64,000 nucleotides of DNA from a virus. Shown one piece after another: positions 34,958 through 43,700 of the stretch. The notes under the pieces are model-generated. The model did not search any database. It was given only the letters and a program-made list of their open reading frames with translations, and had not been told where the DNA came from. Location: the IMG/VR virus record IMGVR_UViG_3300012039_000002, positions 62,001 through 126,000 of that record; one strand, 5' to 3'. A program made the translations under genes and the position numbers. How positions within the stretch are numbered: the stretch's first letter is position 1; every line of letters begins with the position of its first letter.

Positions 34958-35479
34958 ATGAATGAGCTTCTAAAATATACACGCGTAAACGTTCGAATTA
35001 AAGACAAAGAGACTCAAGAGCTTCTCTTTGATGGGCACAACCTCTTTGTTGAAACAGGCAGAGCATTTATCGCCGAAACATTTAAGGGACAAATTTCTGG
35101 AGGAGTAATTCAGCCCGGAGCATTCGTCTGTGACCTTGGTGACGACGGCACAACTCCAGTTGCTACTGACATCGATTTGTACAACTATAATAGTGCAGAC
35201 GAATTAAGCGTGGGCGTTTCGCCGACATATCCAGCTGACTTGGCCGGCTCGCCGACTGGAATATGGTTTAGATTTGACTTCGTAAACAATACGGGAATAG
35301 ACCAGACAATAAGAGAGCTAGGCTTGTTTTATCGCCCTGATTCAGACGATTTTCCAAAAAGAGGCACTTCTCCGTCAACGATGAAAGGCACAATGCTTGC
35401 AAGACTGAAAACTACTTCCTCTTCATTGGTGGTGGGCAACTCAAGAACGATAACTATAGATTGGAAAATAATTTTCTAA
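34958..35479 (+). CDS. Unknown 173-aa tail/fibre-associated protein
   Basis: The protein starts MNELLKYTRVNVRIKDKETQ and is beta-rich: LLFDGHNLFVETGRAFIAET, IWFRFDFVNNTGIDQTIREL, LGLFYRP. The pattern is common in baseplate-proximal beta-sandwich proteins of environmental myoviruses. I cannot name a family. No cysteine cluster, membrane segment or enzyme motif is visible. The start is one base after the previous stop region and lacks a strong ribosome binding site, suggesting coupling. Confidence 0.6.
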   Translation: MNELLKYTRVNVRIKDKETQELLFDGHNLFVETGRAFIAETFKGQISGGVIQPGAFVCDLGDDGTTPVATDIDLYNYNSADELSVGVSPTYPADLAGSPTGIWFRFDFVNNTGIDQTIRELGLFYRPDSDDFPKRGTSPSTMKGTMLARLKTTSSSLVVGNSRTITIDWKIIF

Positions 35480-35491
35480 GAGGTTGATGAA

Positions 35492-36091
35492 ATGGCTTTA
35501 ACATTACCGTATCCTACGTACACACCTTTCATTGCTACGACTGTGCATACATACGCAGAGCATAACACTCCGCACGCAGGGTTGTTGAGCAACGACGTTG
35601 CCATTAAGTCGTATCTCGACAATACAGTAGATCCTGCTCTATCTTCGCTTCAAAGTCAGGTAGCAGCGATTCCTCAAGGGCGCATTGTATCTACTGCATT
35701 GACCGGTGTCGGCTCCGGAGGAACATATCCAAATATTGGTGGCTTAGCTAAAGATTATACGTACAACTATACAGGGTCATATGTTCCACTTTTCATTACT
35801 GCAAGATTTGCCATCTATGGCGGTAGCAGCGCTGTATGTAGAATTCAATATCGATGGCTTAATTCGGCAAGTGCTGCTATGTCTAGCTACGTTGATGTTG
35901 TCGGTTTAAATCCTATGGGAGCAGGCGATGGTGGTGCTGGTTTAAACGATACATGGCAGGCAACGATTCCATTTATCGTCGGATCAAAATTTATTCAAAT
36001 GCAAGACTTGCATTATTCAACCAGAACGCAATTTGCTGTTCAGACTATCACCGAGCATCAAATTCCTCGCTGGGGAGATTGGGGCTATTAA
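35492..36091 (+). CDS. Unknown 199-aa fibre-type protein
   Basis: The first 70 residues contain an extended then helical stalk (TVHTYAEHNTPHAGLLSNDV, LSSLQSQVAAIPQGR); the C-terminal 130 residues form a compact aromatic, Gly-rich head (FITARFAIYGGSSAVCRIQY, HQIPRWGDWGY). This stalk-head layout suits a short tail fibre or tail-tip knob. AGAGG precedes the ATG. The family is not recognised. Confidence 0.6.
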   Translation: MALTLPYPTYTPFIATTVHTYAEHNTPHAGLLSNDVAIKSYLDNTVDPALSSLQSQVAAIPQGRIVSTALTGVGSGGTYPNIGGLAKDYTYNYTGSYVPLFITARFAIYGGSSAVCRIQYRWLNSASAAMSSYVDVVGLNPMGAGDGGAGLNDTWQATIPFIVGSKFIQMQDLHYSTRTQFAVQTITEHQIPRWGDWGY

Positions 36092-36100
36092 GGAGAAAGT

Positions 36101-36508
36101 ATGGATATAAATGAACAAAAAGACGCTGTTGTTAAAAAGTCTAGCGAGCTCTGGACTAAGTTTGGTAAGTACGTCTACATTGGTGTCGGTGTTCTTGCTT
36201 TTATTATAGGTGCCGTCTATGTAGGCCAGTGGTACGCAGCAGGAAAAGCGGATGAACTTGCCAAGTCAATCCATCAGAAATGGACAAGCGACAACAGAGA
36301 AGTGTTCGAACAAATCACAAGAAATAAGTTGAAGATAGAAGAATTAGATCAAAATTTTCAGTCACAGTCAGAAACACTAAGAAGAATGCGTTCTGGCGGC
36401 GGGAAGGTGATAGATGTTGCAATTCAAAAAGGCGATACGGCTATTATTGCTGGTATGTTTGACAATCTCGTTGACAGGTATACTCCACCTGCCTCTTGGG
36501 ACAAATAA
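36101..36508 (+). CDS. Membrane protein with coiled coil (possible inner-membrane spanin-like)
   Basis: This 135-aa protein has one membrane segment at about residues 22-45 (VYIGVGVLAFIIGAVYVGQW) near its N-terminus, followed by a charged helical, coiled-coil-like region (FEQITRNKLKIEELDQNFQS). This is the layout of an i-spanin, which links inner to outer membrane at lysis. The next gene starts inside it in another frame (95-base overlap), as Rz and Rz1 genes often do. AAGGAG precedes the ATG. No holin or endolysin is recognisable beside it, so a structural or other membrane role remains possible. Confidence 0.6.
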   Translation: MDINEQKDAVVKKSSELWTKFGKYVYIGVGVLAFIIGAVYVGQWYAAGKADELAKSIHQKWTSDNREVFEQITRNKLKIEELDQNFQSQSETLRRMRSGGGKVIDVAIQKGDTAIIAGMFDNLVDRYTPPASWDK

Positions 36509-36860
36509 AGCTTACGCAGCAGAACTTAACGCAACAAGATATTTGCTGAAAGGTCAGCCAGCGCCCTTTGCTGGCTACCTAGTAGAGCCTAAGCGTTTGG
36601 AGAAATCTCTTATAGCGCTCCACGATCTCGAATCGACTAAAGAGCTTTTAGTATTGAAAACAACGTATTATGAGGAAAAGCTAAAAGCTGAGAGGTTTGC
36701 TGCCGAGATGGAATACAAAGCAGCCAAAGCGGAATCAGACGCTGTTGAGAAAGAATTAAAAGCCAAGATTGCTGATTTAGATGTATGGTATAAGAAGCCC
36801 TGGTTCGTTGGCGGTGCGGTTGCTGTAATCTTTATCGCTACTGGGGTACTTCTTCCCTAG
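36414..36860 (+). CDS. Exported protein with C-terminal membrane segment (possible spanin-pair partner)
   Basis: This 148-aa protein begins within the previous gene in another frame, with GGAAGGTG (36401-36408) five bases from the ATG. It has a signal peptide: KK, a hydrophobic core (IRLLLLVCLTISLTGIL) and a likely cleavage site KAYA|AE near residue 35. The middle is coiled-coil-like (Glu/Lys/Ala-rich) and the C-terminus is a membrane segment (VGGAVAVIFIATGVLLP). There is no good lipobox, so it is not a standard o-spanin. With the overlapping partner it may form a cell-envelope complex, at lysis or during entry. Confidence 0.6.
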   Translation: MLQFKKAIRLLLLVCLTISLTGILHLPLGTNKAYAAELNATRYLLKGQPAPFAGYLVEPKRLEKSLIALHDLESTKELLVLKTTYYEEKLKAERFAAEMEYKAAKAESDAVEKELKAKIADLDVWYKKPWFVGGAVAVIFIATGVLLP

Positions 36861-36877
36861 TAATCGATTGAATCTCT

Positions 36878-36887
36878 TTAATTTATA
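36878..36887 (+). promoter_or_regulatory. TTAATTTATA box before the fibre locus
   Basis: This is an exact copy of the 10-mer also found at 17758 and 60486, placed in the 56-base gap that opens the fibre locus, 30 bases before the next start codon. It is a probable phage promoter element by recurrence and position; there is no experimental or -35 support. Confidence 0.35.
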
Positions 36888-36916
36888 CATAGATAGAAGT
36901 GTTTTAGGAGAATTTA

Positions 36917-37249
36917 ATGGCTTCAACAAGATTAATATTTACTAGAGATAGAACCTTCACACTTCAATTTACTCTACATCGTTCTGTTAGCGTCGACGAC
37001 AAGCTCTATTGGGCGATGAAAAACGATCATGCGTTCGAATATTACGATATTGATCCAATGGAATGCACTCTTTACAATCAAGCGCAAGGTGTCTACCGAC
37101 TTACAATCACAAACGATTTGACGATTAATCTCGATATTGGCAAATATTACGGCGAGTTAATGCGTGTGACAGCTAGCGGCGCTTATCAAACGCTACAAAA
37201 GTTCGACATAGATCTTGTTGATGAGATCATAAGTTCTCGAGATATCTAA
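36917..37249 (+). CDS. Small fibre-locus beta protein (BppU-N-like)
   Basis: This 110-aa protein starts MASTRLIFTRDRTFTLQFTL and continues as alternating strands (LYNQAQGVYRLTITND, IDLVDEIISSRDI at the end). The pattern resembles the small N-terminal Ig-like module of phage upper baseplate proteins, which describe fibre attachment, but the match is only by eye. AGGAG precedes the ATG at a normal distance. It opens the fibre locus and is followed by the first giant GYS repeat gene. Confidence 0.5.
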   Translation: MASTRLIFTRDRTFTLQFTLHRSVSVDDKLYWAMKNDHAFEYYDIDPMECTLYNQAQGVYRLTITNDLTINLDIGKYYGELMRVTASGAYQTLQKFDIDLVDEIISSRDI

Positions 37250-37266
37250 TTTGGAGAAGCCTATAA

Positions 37267-39573
37267 ATGCGGCGAATATTCGATTTATTTAAAGACCTTC
37301 GAGATGTTCCATCTCCAGATGAGGGCAAGTTTTTAGTCTGGGATAATAATGAAACATTGAGAAACGCCTCTGGTACAGGCACTCCCGGTGAATCGGGTTA
37401 CTCTGGTTTTTCAGGCGCAAATCCCGGCCCTACAGGCTCTGCAGGCGCCTCTGGCTATTCTGGCGCCACAGGTTCTGGCTACAGTGGTTATTCAGGCCGA
37501 TCGGGCACTTCTGGTAAATCAGGCTTCTCTGGTTCCGGCACTTCTGGTTACTCTGGAATATCAGGCAGAGGTACAAGCGGGTATTCGGGTATAAGTGGTT
37601 CTGGTGTTTCTGGTTATTCTGGTCTTGCGGGATTATTTGCGGGCTCCGGCTATTCAGGTGAAACTGGCAGTTCAGGCTATAGTGGCTATTCAGGCTACTC
37701 CGGTTACAGTGGTTCTGGTGTAAGCGGCTATTCTGGCGATTCTGGCTATTCTGGCATAGGGACTTCTGGCTATTCTGGCATAGGGACTTCTGGCTATTCT
37801 GGCGATTCTGGCTATTCTGGCATAGGGACTTCTGGCTATTCTGGCGATTCTGGATATTCTGGTTCCGGTGTTTCCGGCTATTCGGGATTCAGTGGTTCAG
37901 GCACTTCGGGCTATTCCGGCGAACAAGGTAGCTCAGGCTACTCTGGAGATTCGGGCTATTCCGGCGAACAAGGTAGCTCAGGATATTCGGGTTCTGGAGT
38001 AAGTGGCTATTCGGGCGTCTCAGGTTATTCCGGCTACTCTGGCTCTGGCGTATCTGGCTACTCGGGTTTTTCTGGCTCTGGTGTATCTGGCTACTCGGGT
38101 TTTTCTGGTTCGGGTGTTTCCGGTTATTCTGGCTTCAGCGGTTATTCTGGCTTCAGCGGTTATTCTGGAATTGGTACTTCGGGTTATTCTGGAATATCAG
38201 GACATTCAGGCTCAGGTGTTTCAGGTTATAGCGGCTATTCTGGCGTAAGCGGTTACTCTGGGTTTTCTGGCCGCTCTGGTGTAAGCGGATATTCAGGTTA
38301 TTCAGGTAGGTCGGGCTATTCAGGCACTAATCCCGGTGTTCAGGGTGCTTCAGGTTATTCGGGTTATTCAGGCGGTTCTGGTATCGATGGTCTTCCTGGT
38401 GGAACATCTGGTTATTCTGGTTTTAGCGGATACTCAGGTGTTTCGGGTTATTCGGGTTCAGGTACTAGTGGTTATTCTGGCGAACAGGGCACTTCTGGTT
38501 ATTCTGGTTCGGACGCTTTAACGTCAGGCTATTCTGGTATTGATGGCACATCTGGTTATTCTGGCATCAATGGCGTTTCTGGCTATTCTGGCATCGATGG
38601 AGTGTCTGGCTATTCTGGTGTCGACGGTTCATCTGGTTATTCGGGTTTTGTGCCGGGTGGCTCAGGCTATTCTGGTATTTCCGGTTATTCAGGTGAATCT
38701 GGTGCTTCGGGCTACTCAGGTTTCGTTCCTGGCGGCTCAGGTTACTCTGGCATTTCTGGCTATTCAGGCATTGGAACTTCGGGTTATTCAGGTTCTGGCG
38801 TTTCTGGCTACTCTGGTTTTTCTGGATCCGGTGTATCAGGCTATTCAGGCTATTCAGGTAAGTCAGGTTACTCGGGTCATTCAGGTTTTGTGGGTGCGAC
38901 GGGAAATTCTGGCTATTCAGGCGCATCAGGTACTGATGCTCAATATTCTGGTTCATCTGGCTATTCTGGTTCATCTGGCTATTCTGGTTCCTCTGGAACG
39001 TCAGGTTATTCTGGTAAGTCGGGCTACTCAGGAAATTCTGGTTATTCTGGCTTTGGATATTCAGGCTATTCAGGAGCTACAGGCCTTCAAGGTTATTCAG
39101 GCGAAGCAACGTCAGGCTATTCTGGCGGCCAGGGTAATCAAGGTCTTTCTGGCTATTCTGGTTCTGGTGTGTCGGGTTACAGTGGTTCAGGTGTAAGCGG
39201 CTATTCGGGCTCAGGCGTTTCTGGCTATTCAGGCTTCTCAGGCTATTCAGGCTTGAGCACATCTGGTTACTCAGGTGAATCAGGCTATAGTGGCGCATCA
39301 GGCTACAGTGGTTATTCAGGAGTTTCAGGTTATTCTGGCACGCCGCCTGCAGGACTGGGCACTTATTCTGGATGGTCTGGCGCTGGTTCAACCTTTGTTC
39401 AGAACTCCGGTGTAGCAGTAGGGACGCCACTGGTATTTTTGACTCCAACAGATGCATCTGGAGCGACTTTATTTGGATACGTTTCTGGAATTGATGGAAC
39501 TTCAGGCTTTACAGCAGGCTACACTTCGCCAACAGGCGTTGTCACCTGGAACTACATAATCTTTACAAGCTAA
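37267..39573 (+). CDS. Giant Gly-Tyr-Ser repeat fibre protein 1
   Basis: This 768-aa protein has three parts. The N-terminal cap of about 38 residues (MRRIFDLFKDLRDVPSPDEG, KFLVWDNNETLR) is shared with the protein at 46285. Residues about 40-690 are an almost pure GYSG-type shaft (GYSGISGYSG, GSGVSGYSG, GIGTSGYSG). A C-terminal globular domain of about 75 residues follows (TFVQNSGVAVGTPLVFLTPT, VVTWNYIIFTS). The shaft would be a long fibre; it is called collagen-like because Gly recurs every third residue, but Pro is almost absent. The C-terminal domain is the likely receptor-binding or trimerisation part. Synonymous codons are varied along the shaft. Confidence 0.85.
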   Translation: MRRIFDLFKDLRDVPSPDEGKFLVWDNNETLRNASGTGTPGESGYSGFSGANPGPTGSAGASGYSGATGSGYSGYSGRSGTSGKSGFSGSGTSGYSGISGRGTSGYSGISGSGVSGYSGLAGLFAGSGYSGETGSSGYSGYSGYSGYSGSGVSGYSGDSGYSGIGTSGYSGIGTSGYSGDSGYSGIGTSGYSGDSGYSGSGVSGYSGFSGSGTSGYSGEQGSSGYSGDSGYSGEQGSSGYSGSGVSGYSGVSGYSGYSGSGVSGYSGFSGSGVSGYSGFSGSGVSGYSGFSGYSGFSGYSGIGTSGYSGISGHSGSGVSGYSGYSGVSGYSGFSGRSGVSGYSGYSGRSGYSGTNPGVQGASGYSGYSGGSGIDGLPGGTSGYSGFSGYSGVSGYSGSGTSGYSGEQGTSGYSGSDALTSGYSGIDGTSGYSGINGVSGYSGIDGVSGYSGVDGSSGYSGFVPGGSGYSGISGYSGESGASGYSGFVPGGSGYSGISGYSGIGTSGYSGSGVSGYSGFSGSGVSGYSGYSGKSGYSGHSGFVGATGNSGYSGASGTDAQYSGSSGYSGSSGYSGSSGTSGYSGKSGYSGNSGYSGFGYSGYSGATGLQGYSGEATSGYSGGQGNQGLSGYSGSGVSGYSGSGVSGYSGSGVSGYSGFSGYSGLSTSGYSGESGYSGASGYSGYSGVSGYSGTPPAGLGTYSGWSGAGSTFVQNSGVAVGTPLVFLTPTDASGATLFGYVSGIDGTSGFTAGYTSPTGVVTWNYIIFTS
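37768..37851 (+). repeat. Exact tandem duplication of 42 bases in the shaft
   Basis: The 42-base unit GGCTATTCTGGCATAGGGAC... (ending GGCTATTCTGGCGATTCT) occurs twice in a row at 37768-37809 and 37810-37851, with further partial units directly upstream from 37726. It encodes a GYSGIGTSGYSGDS unit. Because the unit is a multiple of three, gain or loss by slippage would change shaft length without breaking the frame. Confidence 0.9.
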
Positions 39574-39583
39574 CGGGAGATAA

Positions 39584-40396
39584 ATGATGGTTCTTTTTAT
39601 TAGATATACAAAAAGTTTGGGCGATTCAGCCATCTATACTCGCCTTAGAAATGCTACGGGTCAGTTCTGGGATTTCGTAGCAGCAGCTTGGGTGAATTCT
39701 CTCGTTGCGGATTGTAAAGTGTTTCTGCTTGAATCAGTTTTCCCAGATGATGATTCGCAGGACGCTCTTTACTCAGCTACAGCATCGATTCCCAATGGCG
39801 GCCCTTGGGTAGAAGAAACAGTCTTAGTGTCCTCAGGCAAAGTTATTGGATACGACAACACTGAGGGAGTAACCGATTCTGAAACTCTCAACTTAAAGCA
39901 ATCTTTATTGGCTTATGTTGGAGATGCTGATAACGTCTTCTCTATTGTGGCAGGTTCATTTACTGGTCTTATCAATTTCTACGCTTGTTCGCTTGCTGAT
40001 TTCTCCGCGAATATGGCTGATCCTGCTAACGCAACGCTTGTTTGCACATTGGGTCCTACTGGAGTGATGACTAATGTGGCTGACATAGCTACAAGTGGAG
40101 AAGTGCTATTCTTTAGACTCGAAACGTTCAATTGCCTTGCTGACTTGACTGTGAACATATACGCCGCAGCCATCTATGGAAACGTAAGAGTCTACGTCCC
40201 TCTTGGTGCACAGACGATTGCAACCGCTTACGTGTATTATCCTACGGCTGACGCTAGTCTTCTAGTCTACGAAGGCAGCAACCTTATTACGTTTAGTGAA
40301 AGCGCTTACGGAAAGTCTCTGGCTTTGATCCCAACGATTAATTGGGACATGATTTCACAGCCAGTAAATCTTACTACTACTCAGGTAATAGTGTAA
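39584..40396 (+). CDS. Fibre-locus protein paralogous to 59798
   Basis: This is a 270-aa protein. The N-terminal 95 residues (LFIRYTKSLGDSAIYTRLRN, GQFWDFVAAAWV, GGPWVEETV) align with the protein at 59798 (RTTKSLSTMYARLKNSSGEF, GGPWIEEAV). This module recurs in phage tail proteins as an attachment or chaperone-like domain. The C-terminal 170 residues are beta-rich (FYACSLADFSANMADPAN, NVRVYVPLGAQTIATAYVYY). Two ATGs in a row begin the gene; GGGAG lies upstream. The product probably links fibre 1 or fibre 2 to the baseplate. Confidence 0.65.
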   Translation: MMVLFIRYTKSLGDSAIYTRLRNATGQFWDFVAAAWVNSLVADCKVFLLESVFPDDDSQDALYSATASIPNGGPWVEETVLVSSGKVIGYDNTEGVTDSETLNLKQSLLAYVGDADNVFSIVAGSFTGLINFYACSLADFSANMADPANATLVCTLGPTGVMTNVADIATSGEVLFFRLETFNCLADLTVNIYAAAIYGNVRVYVPLGAQTIATAYVYYPTADASLLVYEGSNLITFSESAYGKSLALIPTINWDMISQPVNLTTTQVIV

Positions 40397-40408
40397 CGGA
40401 GATAAACA

Positions 40409-40747
40409 ATGGCGTTTGAATACGAAAAGCAGCCCTGGGAAGAGGAAATAGTTGGCGTTGATTTTTCTCGGCGTGTGCCTGCTACAACTTCTATCACTGC
40501 ATACACAGTTGCAGTTGAAGAAACCATTTCTCCGCCGGGCTTTCAGGCTGGCAGCTATTCTCCCCACTTGAGTTGCGGCACACCAGCGCTGTCTGGTCCT
40601 GGCGTTGATCCTGCTAGACATAAAATACTCTCTTCGCTGCTTACGGGCGGCGTCAACAACTTCCAATACCGTGTAACATTTAGAGTGACCTTGTTAGATG
40701 GTCAGAAAAAGGAAGAGGATGTTCTCGTAACGGTTAAGGAGACTTAA
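40409..40747 (+). CDS. Ig-like fibre-tail adaptor protein
   Basis: This 112-aa protein follows the pattern of small Ig-like fibre-tail adaptors: FEYEKQPWEEEIVGVDFSRR near the start, then a strand pair around ITAYTVAVEE, and GGVNNFQYRVTFRVTLLDGQ with a final VLVTVKET. Such proteins lie beside fibre genes and connect fibres to the baseplate. ACGGAG precedes the ATG. It is directly followed, without gap, by giant fibre gene 2, whose start is provided within this gene's end region. Confidence 0.65.
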   Translation: MAFEYEKQPWEEEIVGVDFSRRVPATTSITAYTVAVEETISPPGFQAGSYSPHLSCGTPALSGPGVDPARHKILSSLLTGGVNNFQYRVTFRVTLLDGQKKEEDVLVTVKET

Positions 40748-40748
40748 T

Positions 40749-43700
40749 TTGGCCATAGTTTTTCAAAACAAGAACTTTGCTAAGTCTCTCGTTGCGACCC
40801 TTCTTGGTTCTGGCGGTCTAAGCATATCTGTCACTGCTGGCACGGGAGTAAGGTTCCCTCAAACTGGCTTGTTTAAGCTAGTTATTTGGGGCGCTGCGTA
40901 TTCGAATCCTTCCGACGATCCCAACAGAGAAATAGTTCACGCTACATTATCAGCAGCGGATACTTTCACTATCGTTAGAGCTCAAGAAGACACAGTTGCA
41001 GGCACTTGGGTCGTTGGCTCTAAAGTCGCACACACAATTACTGCTGGAAAAATAAAAGAAATAGAAGATGAAATCTCTGTCGGCGGATCTGGATACTCAG
41101 GCTTTTCTGGCTATTCTGGTGTTGCTGGAGGCACTGGAGTTGCGGGCGTTTCTGGCTATTCTGGCTCAGGTGTAAGTGGCTACTCTGGCTCAGGCGTAAG
41201 TGGCTATTCTGGCTCAGGAATAAGCGGATATTCTGGCGAAGGTACTTCAGGTTATTCAGGCGCGGTCGGTGATATTGGTTTTTCTGGTTATTCTGGTTTT
41301 AGCGGTGCTCTTGGATTTCCAGGCGGCCCTGGCTTATCAGGTATGTCAGGCTATTCCGGCTTTGGAATAAGTGGCTACTCTGGCTCTGGAGTGTCTGGTT
41401 ACAGCGGAGATGCTGGCGTATCGGGCTATTCTGGCAGTGACGCTCAAACGTCAGGCTATTCTGGTGCAAGTGGCTATTCTGGCAGCGATGCTCAAACGTC
41501 GGGTTATTCTGGTGCAAGTGGCTATTCTGGACCAATGGGTCCTGGCGGCGGAGATTCTGGTTATTCTGGTTATTCAGGTAGCGATGCTCAAACGTCTGGT
41601 TATTCAGGTTTTTCTGGTTATTCTGGTGTCGGTTTTTCTGGCTCTGACGGTTCGTCAGGCTATTCAGGCTACTCTGGCGTCGGAACGTCTGGCTATTCTG
41701 GCGTAGGTTTTTCTGGAGCAGATGGTACGTCTGGTTACTCTGGCTCTGGAATTTCTGGTTATTCCGGCTCTGGTGTCTCCGGTTACTCTGGTTCTGGCGT
41801 CTCCGGCTACTCTGGCTCTGGAACTTCAGGCTATAGTGGAATAAGCGGCTACTCTGGCTCTGGTGTTTCTGGCTACAGTGGAGCATCCGGCTACTCTGGC
41901 TCAGGCGTCAGTGGCTACTCTGGCTCAGGCGTCAGTGGCTACTCTGGTTCTGGCGTATCAGGTTACTCTGGCTATTCAGGAATTTCAGGTTACTCCGGCT
42001 ACTCTGGTTATTCTGGAGTTTCAGGATATTCTGGCATTTCTGGCTATTCAGGTTATTCAGGATATAGCGGAACGACGGGTACAGGATTCGACTACTATCT
42101 AAGAGATATAGCGTCTGATGTTAGCGGATATGGTGAATTAACTAGATCGACACCGTCAGAAGCTCAAAATGACGACTCTGTTACTACAACAAGTGGTGCT
42201 CTGATCGAGGCATATGCAACTGAATCAGGCGATCCAAATGTCACGTCTATTTCTCCAGGAAAGTGGGCTTTCCACTTCTGGGGCTGGGTTAACAACAACG
42301 CGGGTTTACAGACATTTGTTTACGATGTTTATAAGAGAGACGCGTCGGGTGTCGAAACACTTCTCTTCACAAAGAGCAGTGCATCAATTGAATCTACCGC
42401 TTCTGGCACACCGACCGAACTTCAAGACGATTATTTTGATGGCAGTGGATTCACGATTGCTAATACAGATCGACTAGTTCTAAAAGTAAATGGCTTTACT
42501 GATACGGGCACTAGAACAATCCATCTACTCCATTCAGGCCCGACATTTGCGTCTCACTTTTCAACGCCACTCACAGTGGGTATCTCTGGCAGTTCAGGTT
42601 TTAGTGGTTATAGTGGAATTGGAACATCTGGTTACTCTGGAGTTTCAGGCTACAGTGGCATAAGCGGCTATTCTGGAATATCTGGCTATAGCGGTTATTC
42701 AGGCTCGGGTGTTAGTGGCTATTCTGGCTCTGGCGTAAGCGGCTATTCGGGCTCGGGTGTTTCTGGCTATTCCGGATATTCAGGTTCTGGAGTAAGCGGT
42801 TATTCTGGTTCCGGAGTTTCTGGTTATTCTGGAACATCTGGCTATAGTGGCTATTCTGGCTCTGGCGTTAGTGGCTATTCTGGTGTCGATGGCGTTTCTG
42901 GCTACTCTGGTTCTGGAACCTCTGGTTACTCTGGTTTAGCGCCAGAAACAATTACTTATCTGCCAACATGGGTTTCAGGTATTTCAGGCAGTTATTCAGG
43001 CGGAAATCTTGCTTCAATACAGACTGCTTATGACGCCGATGACTACATTGTCTGGGAAGTATCAGGCGTCCCTGGATTCGTAGTCAATGTCGATTACTCA
43101 GGTGTAGCGGCTTTCAATAAGGTCCAGCTTAGAACTGGCTATACGAACCCTAATCACACTGTCTTAGTAGAAGCATACAACAGTGGTGATACCACATGGG
43201 ATTCACTGGGTTCTTTCAGAGGATTTGCTGGTGGTTATGCAACATTCTCTTATGACGTCATTACAGATGTTCCATACATCCAAGCTGGAGGCTACGTACA
43301 GACGAGGTTTTACCATCAGTCGACGGGTAATCCTGCTGATGAGTTCTTGCTTGACTACATGACATTACAACAGGCTACCGCCGGCCCTCAGGGTCCTGAA
43401 GGTCAGTCGGGAGTATCCGGATATAGTGGAGTTTCAGGTTATTCTGGAACGTCGGGATACTCTGGTTATTCAGGCGATAGTGGTTATTCAGGACATAGTG
43501 GAAGCGGTATTTCTGGCTATTCTGGTTCTGGAACATCTGGTTATTCTGGTGTCTCAGGCTATTCTGGCTATTCTGGTTATTCGGGAATTTCAGGCTACAG
43601 TGGTGCTTCGGGCTACTCTGGTTATTCGGGAATTTCAGGTTACTCTGGATCTTCTGGTTATTCAGGCGTAAGTGGTGAAAATTATCCATGGCAAGGTGCT

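Noticed and set aside
38540-39196. A 218-codon frame in +1/+2 shift within fibre gene 1, and similar frames at 41299-41886 (minus) and 49361-49855
   Set aside because: GGN-TAY-TCN repeats rarely form stop codons in other frames, so long shadows are expected. Their products are repetitive Leu/Val/Ile- or Asn/Gln-rich strings without ribosome binding sites.
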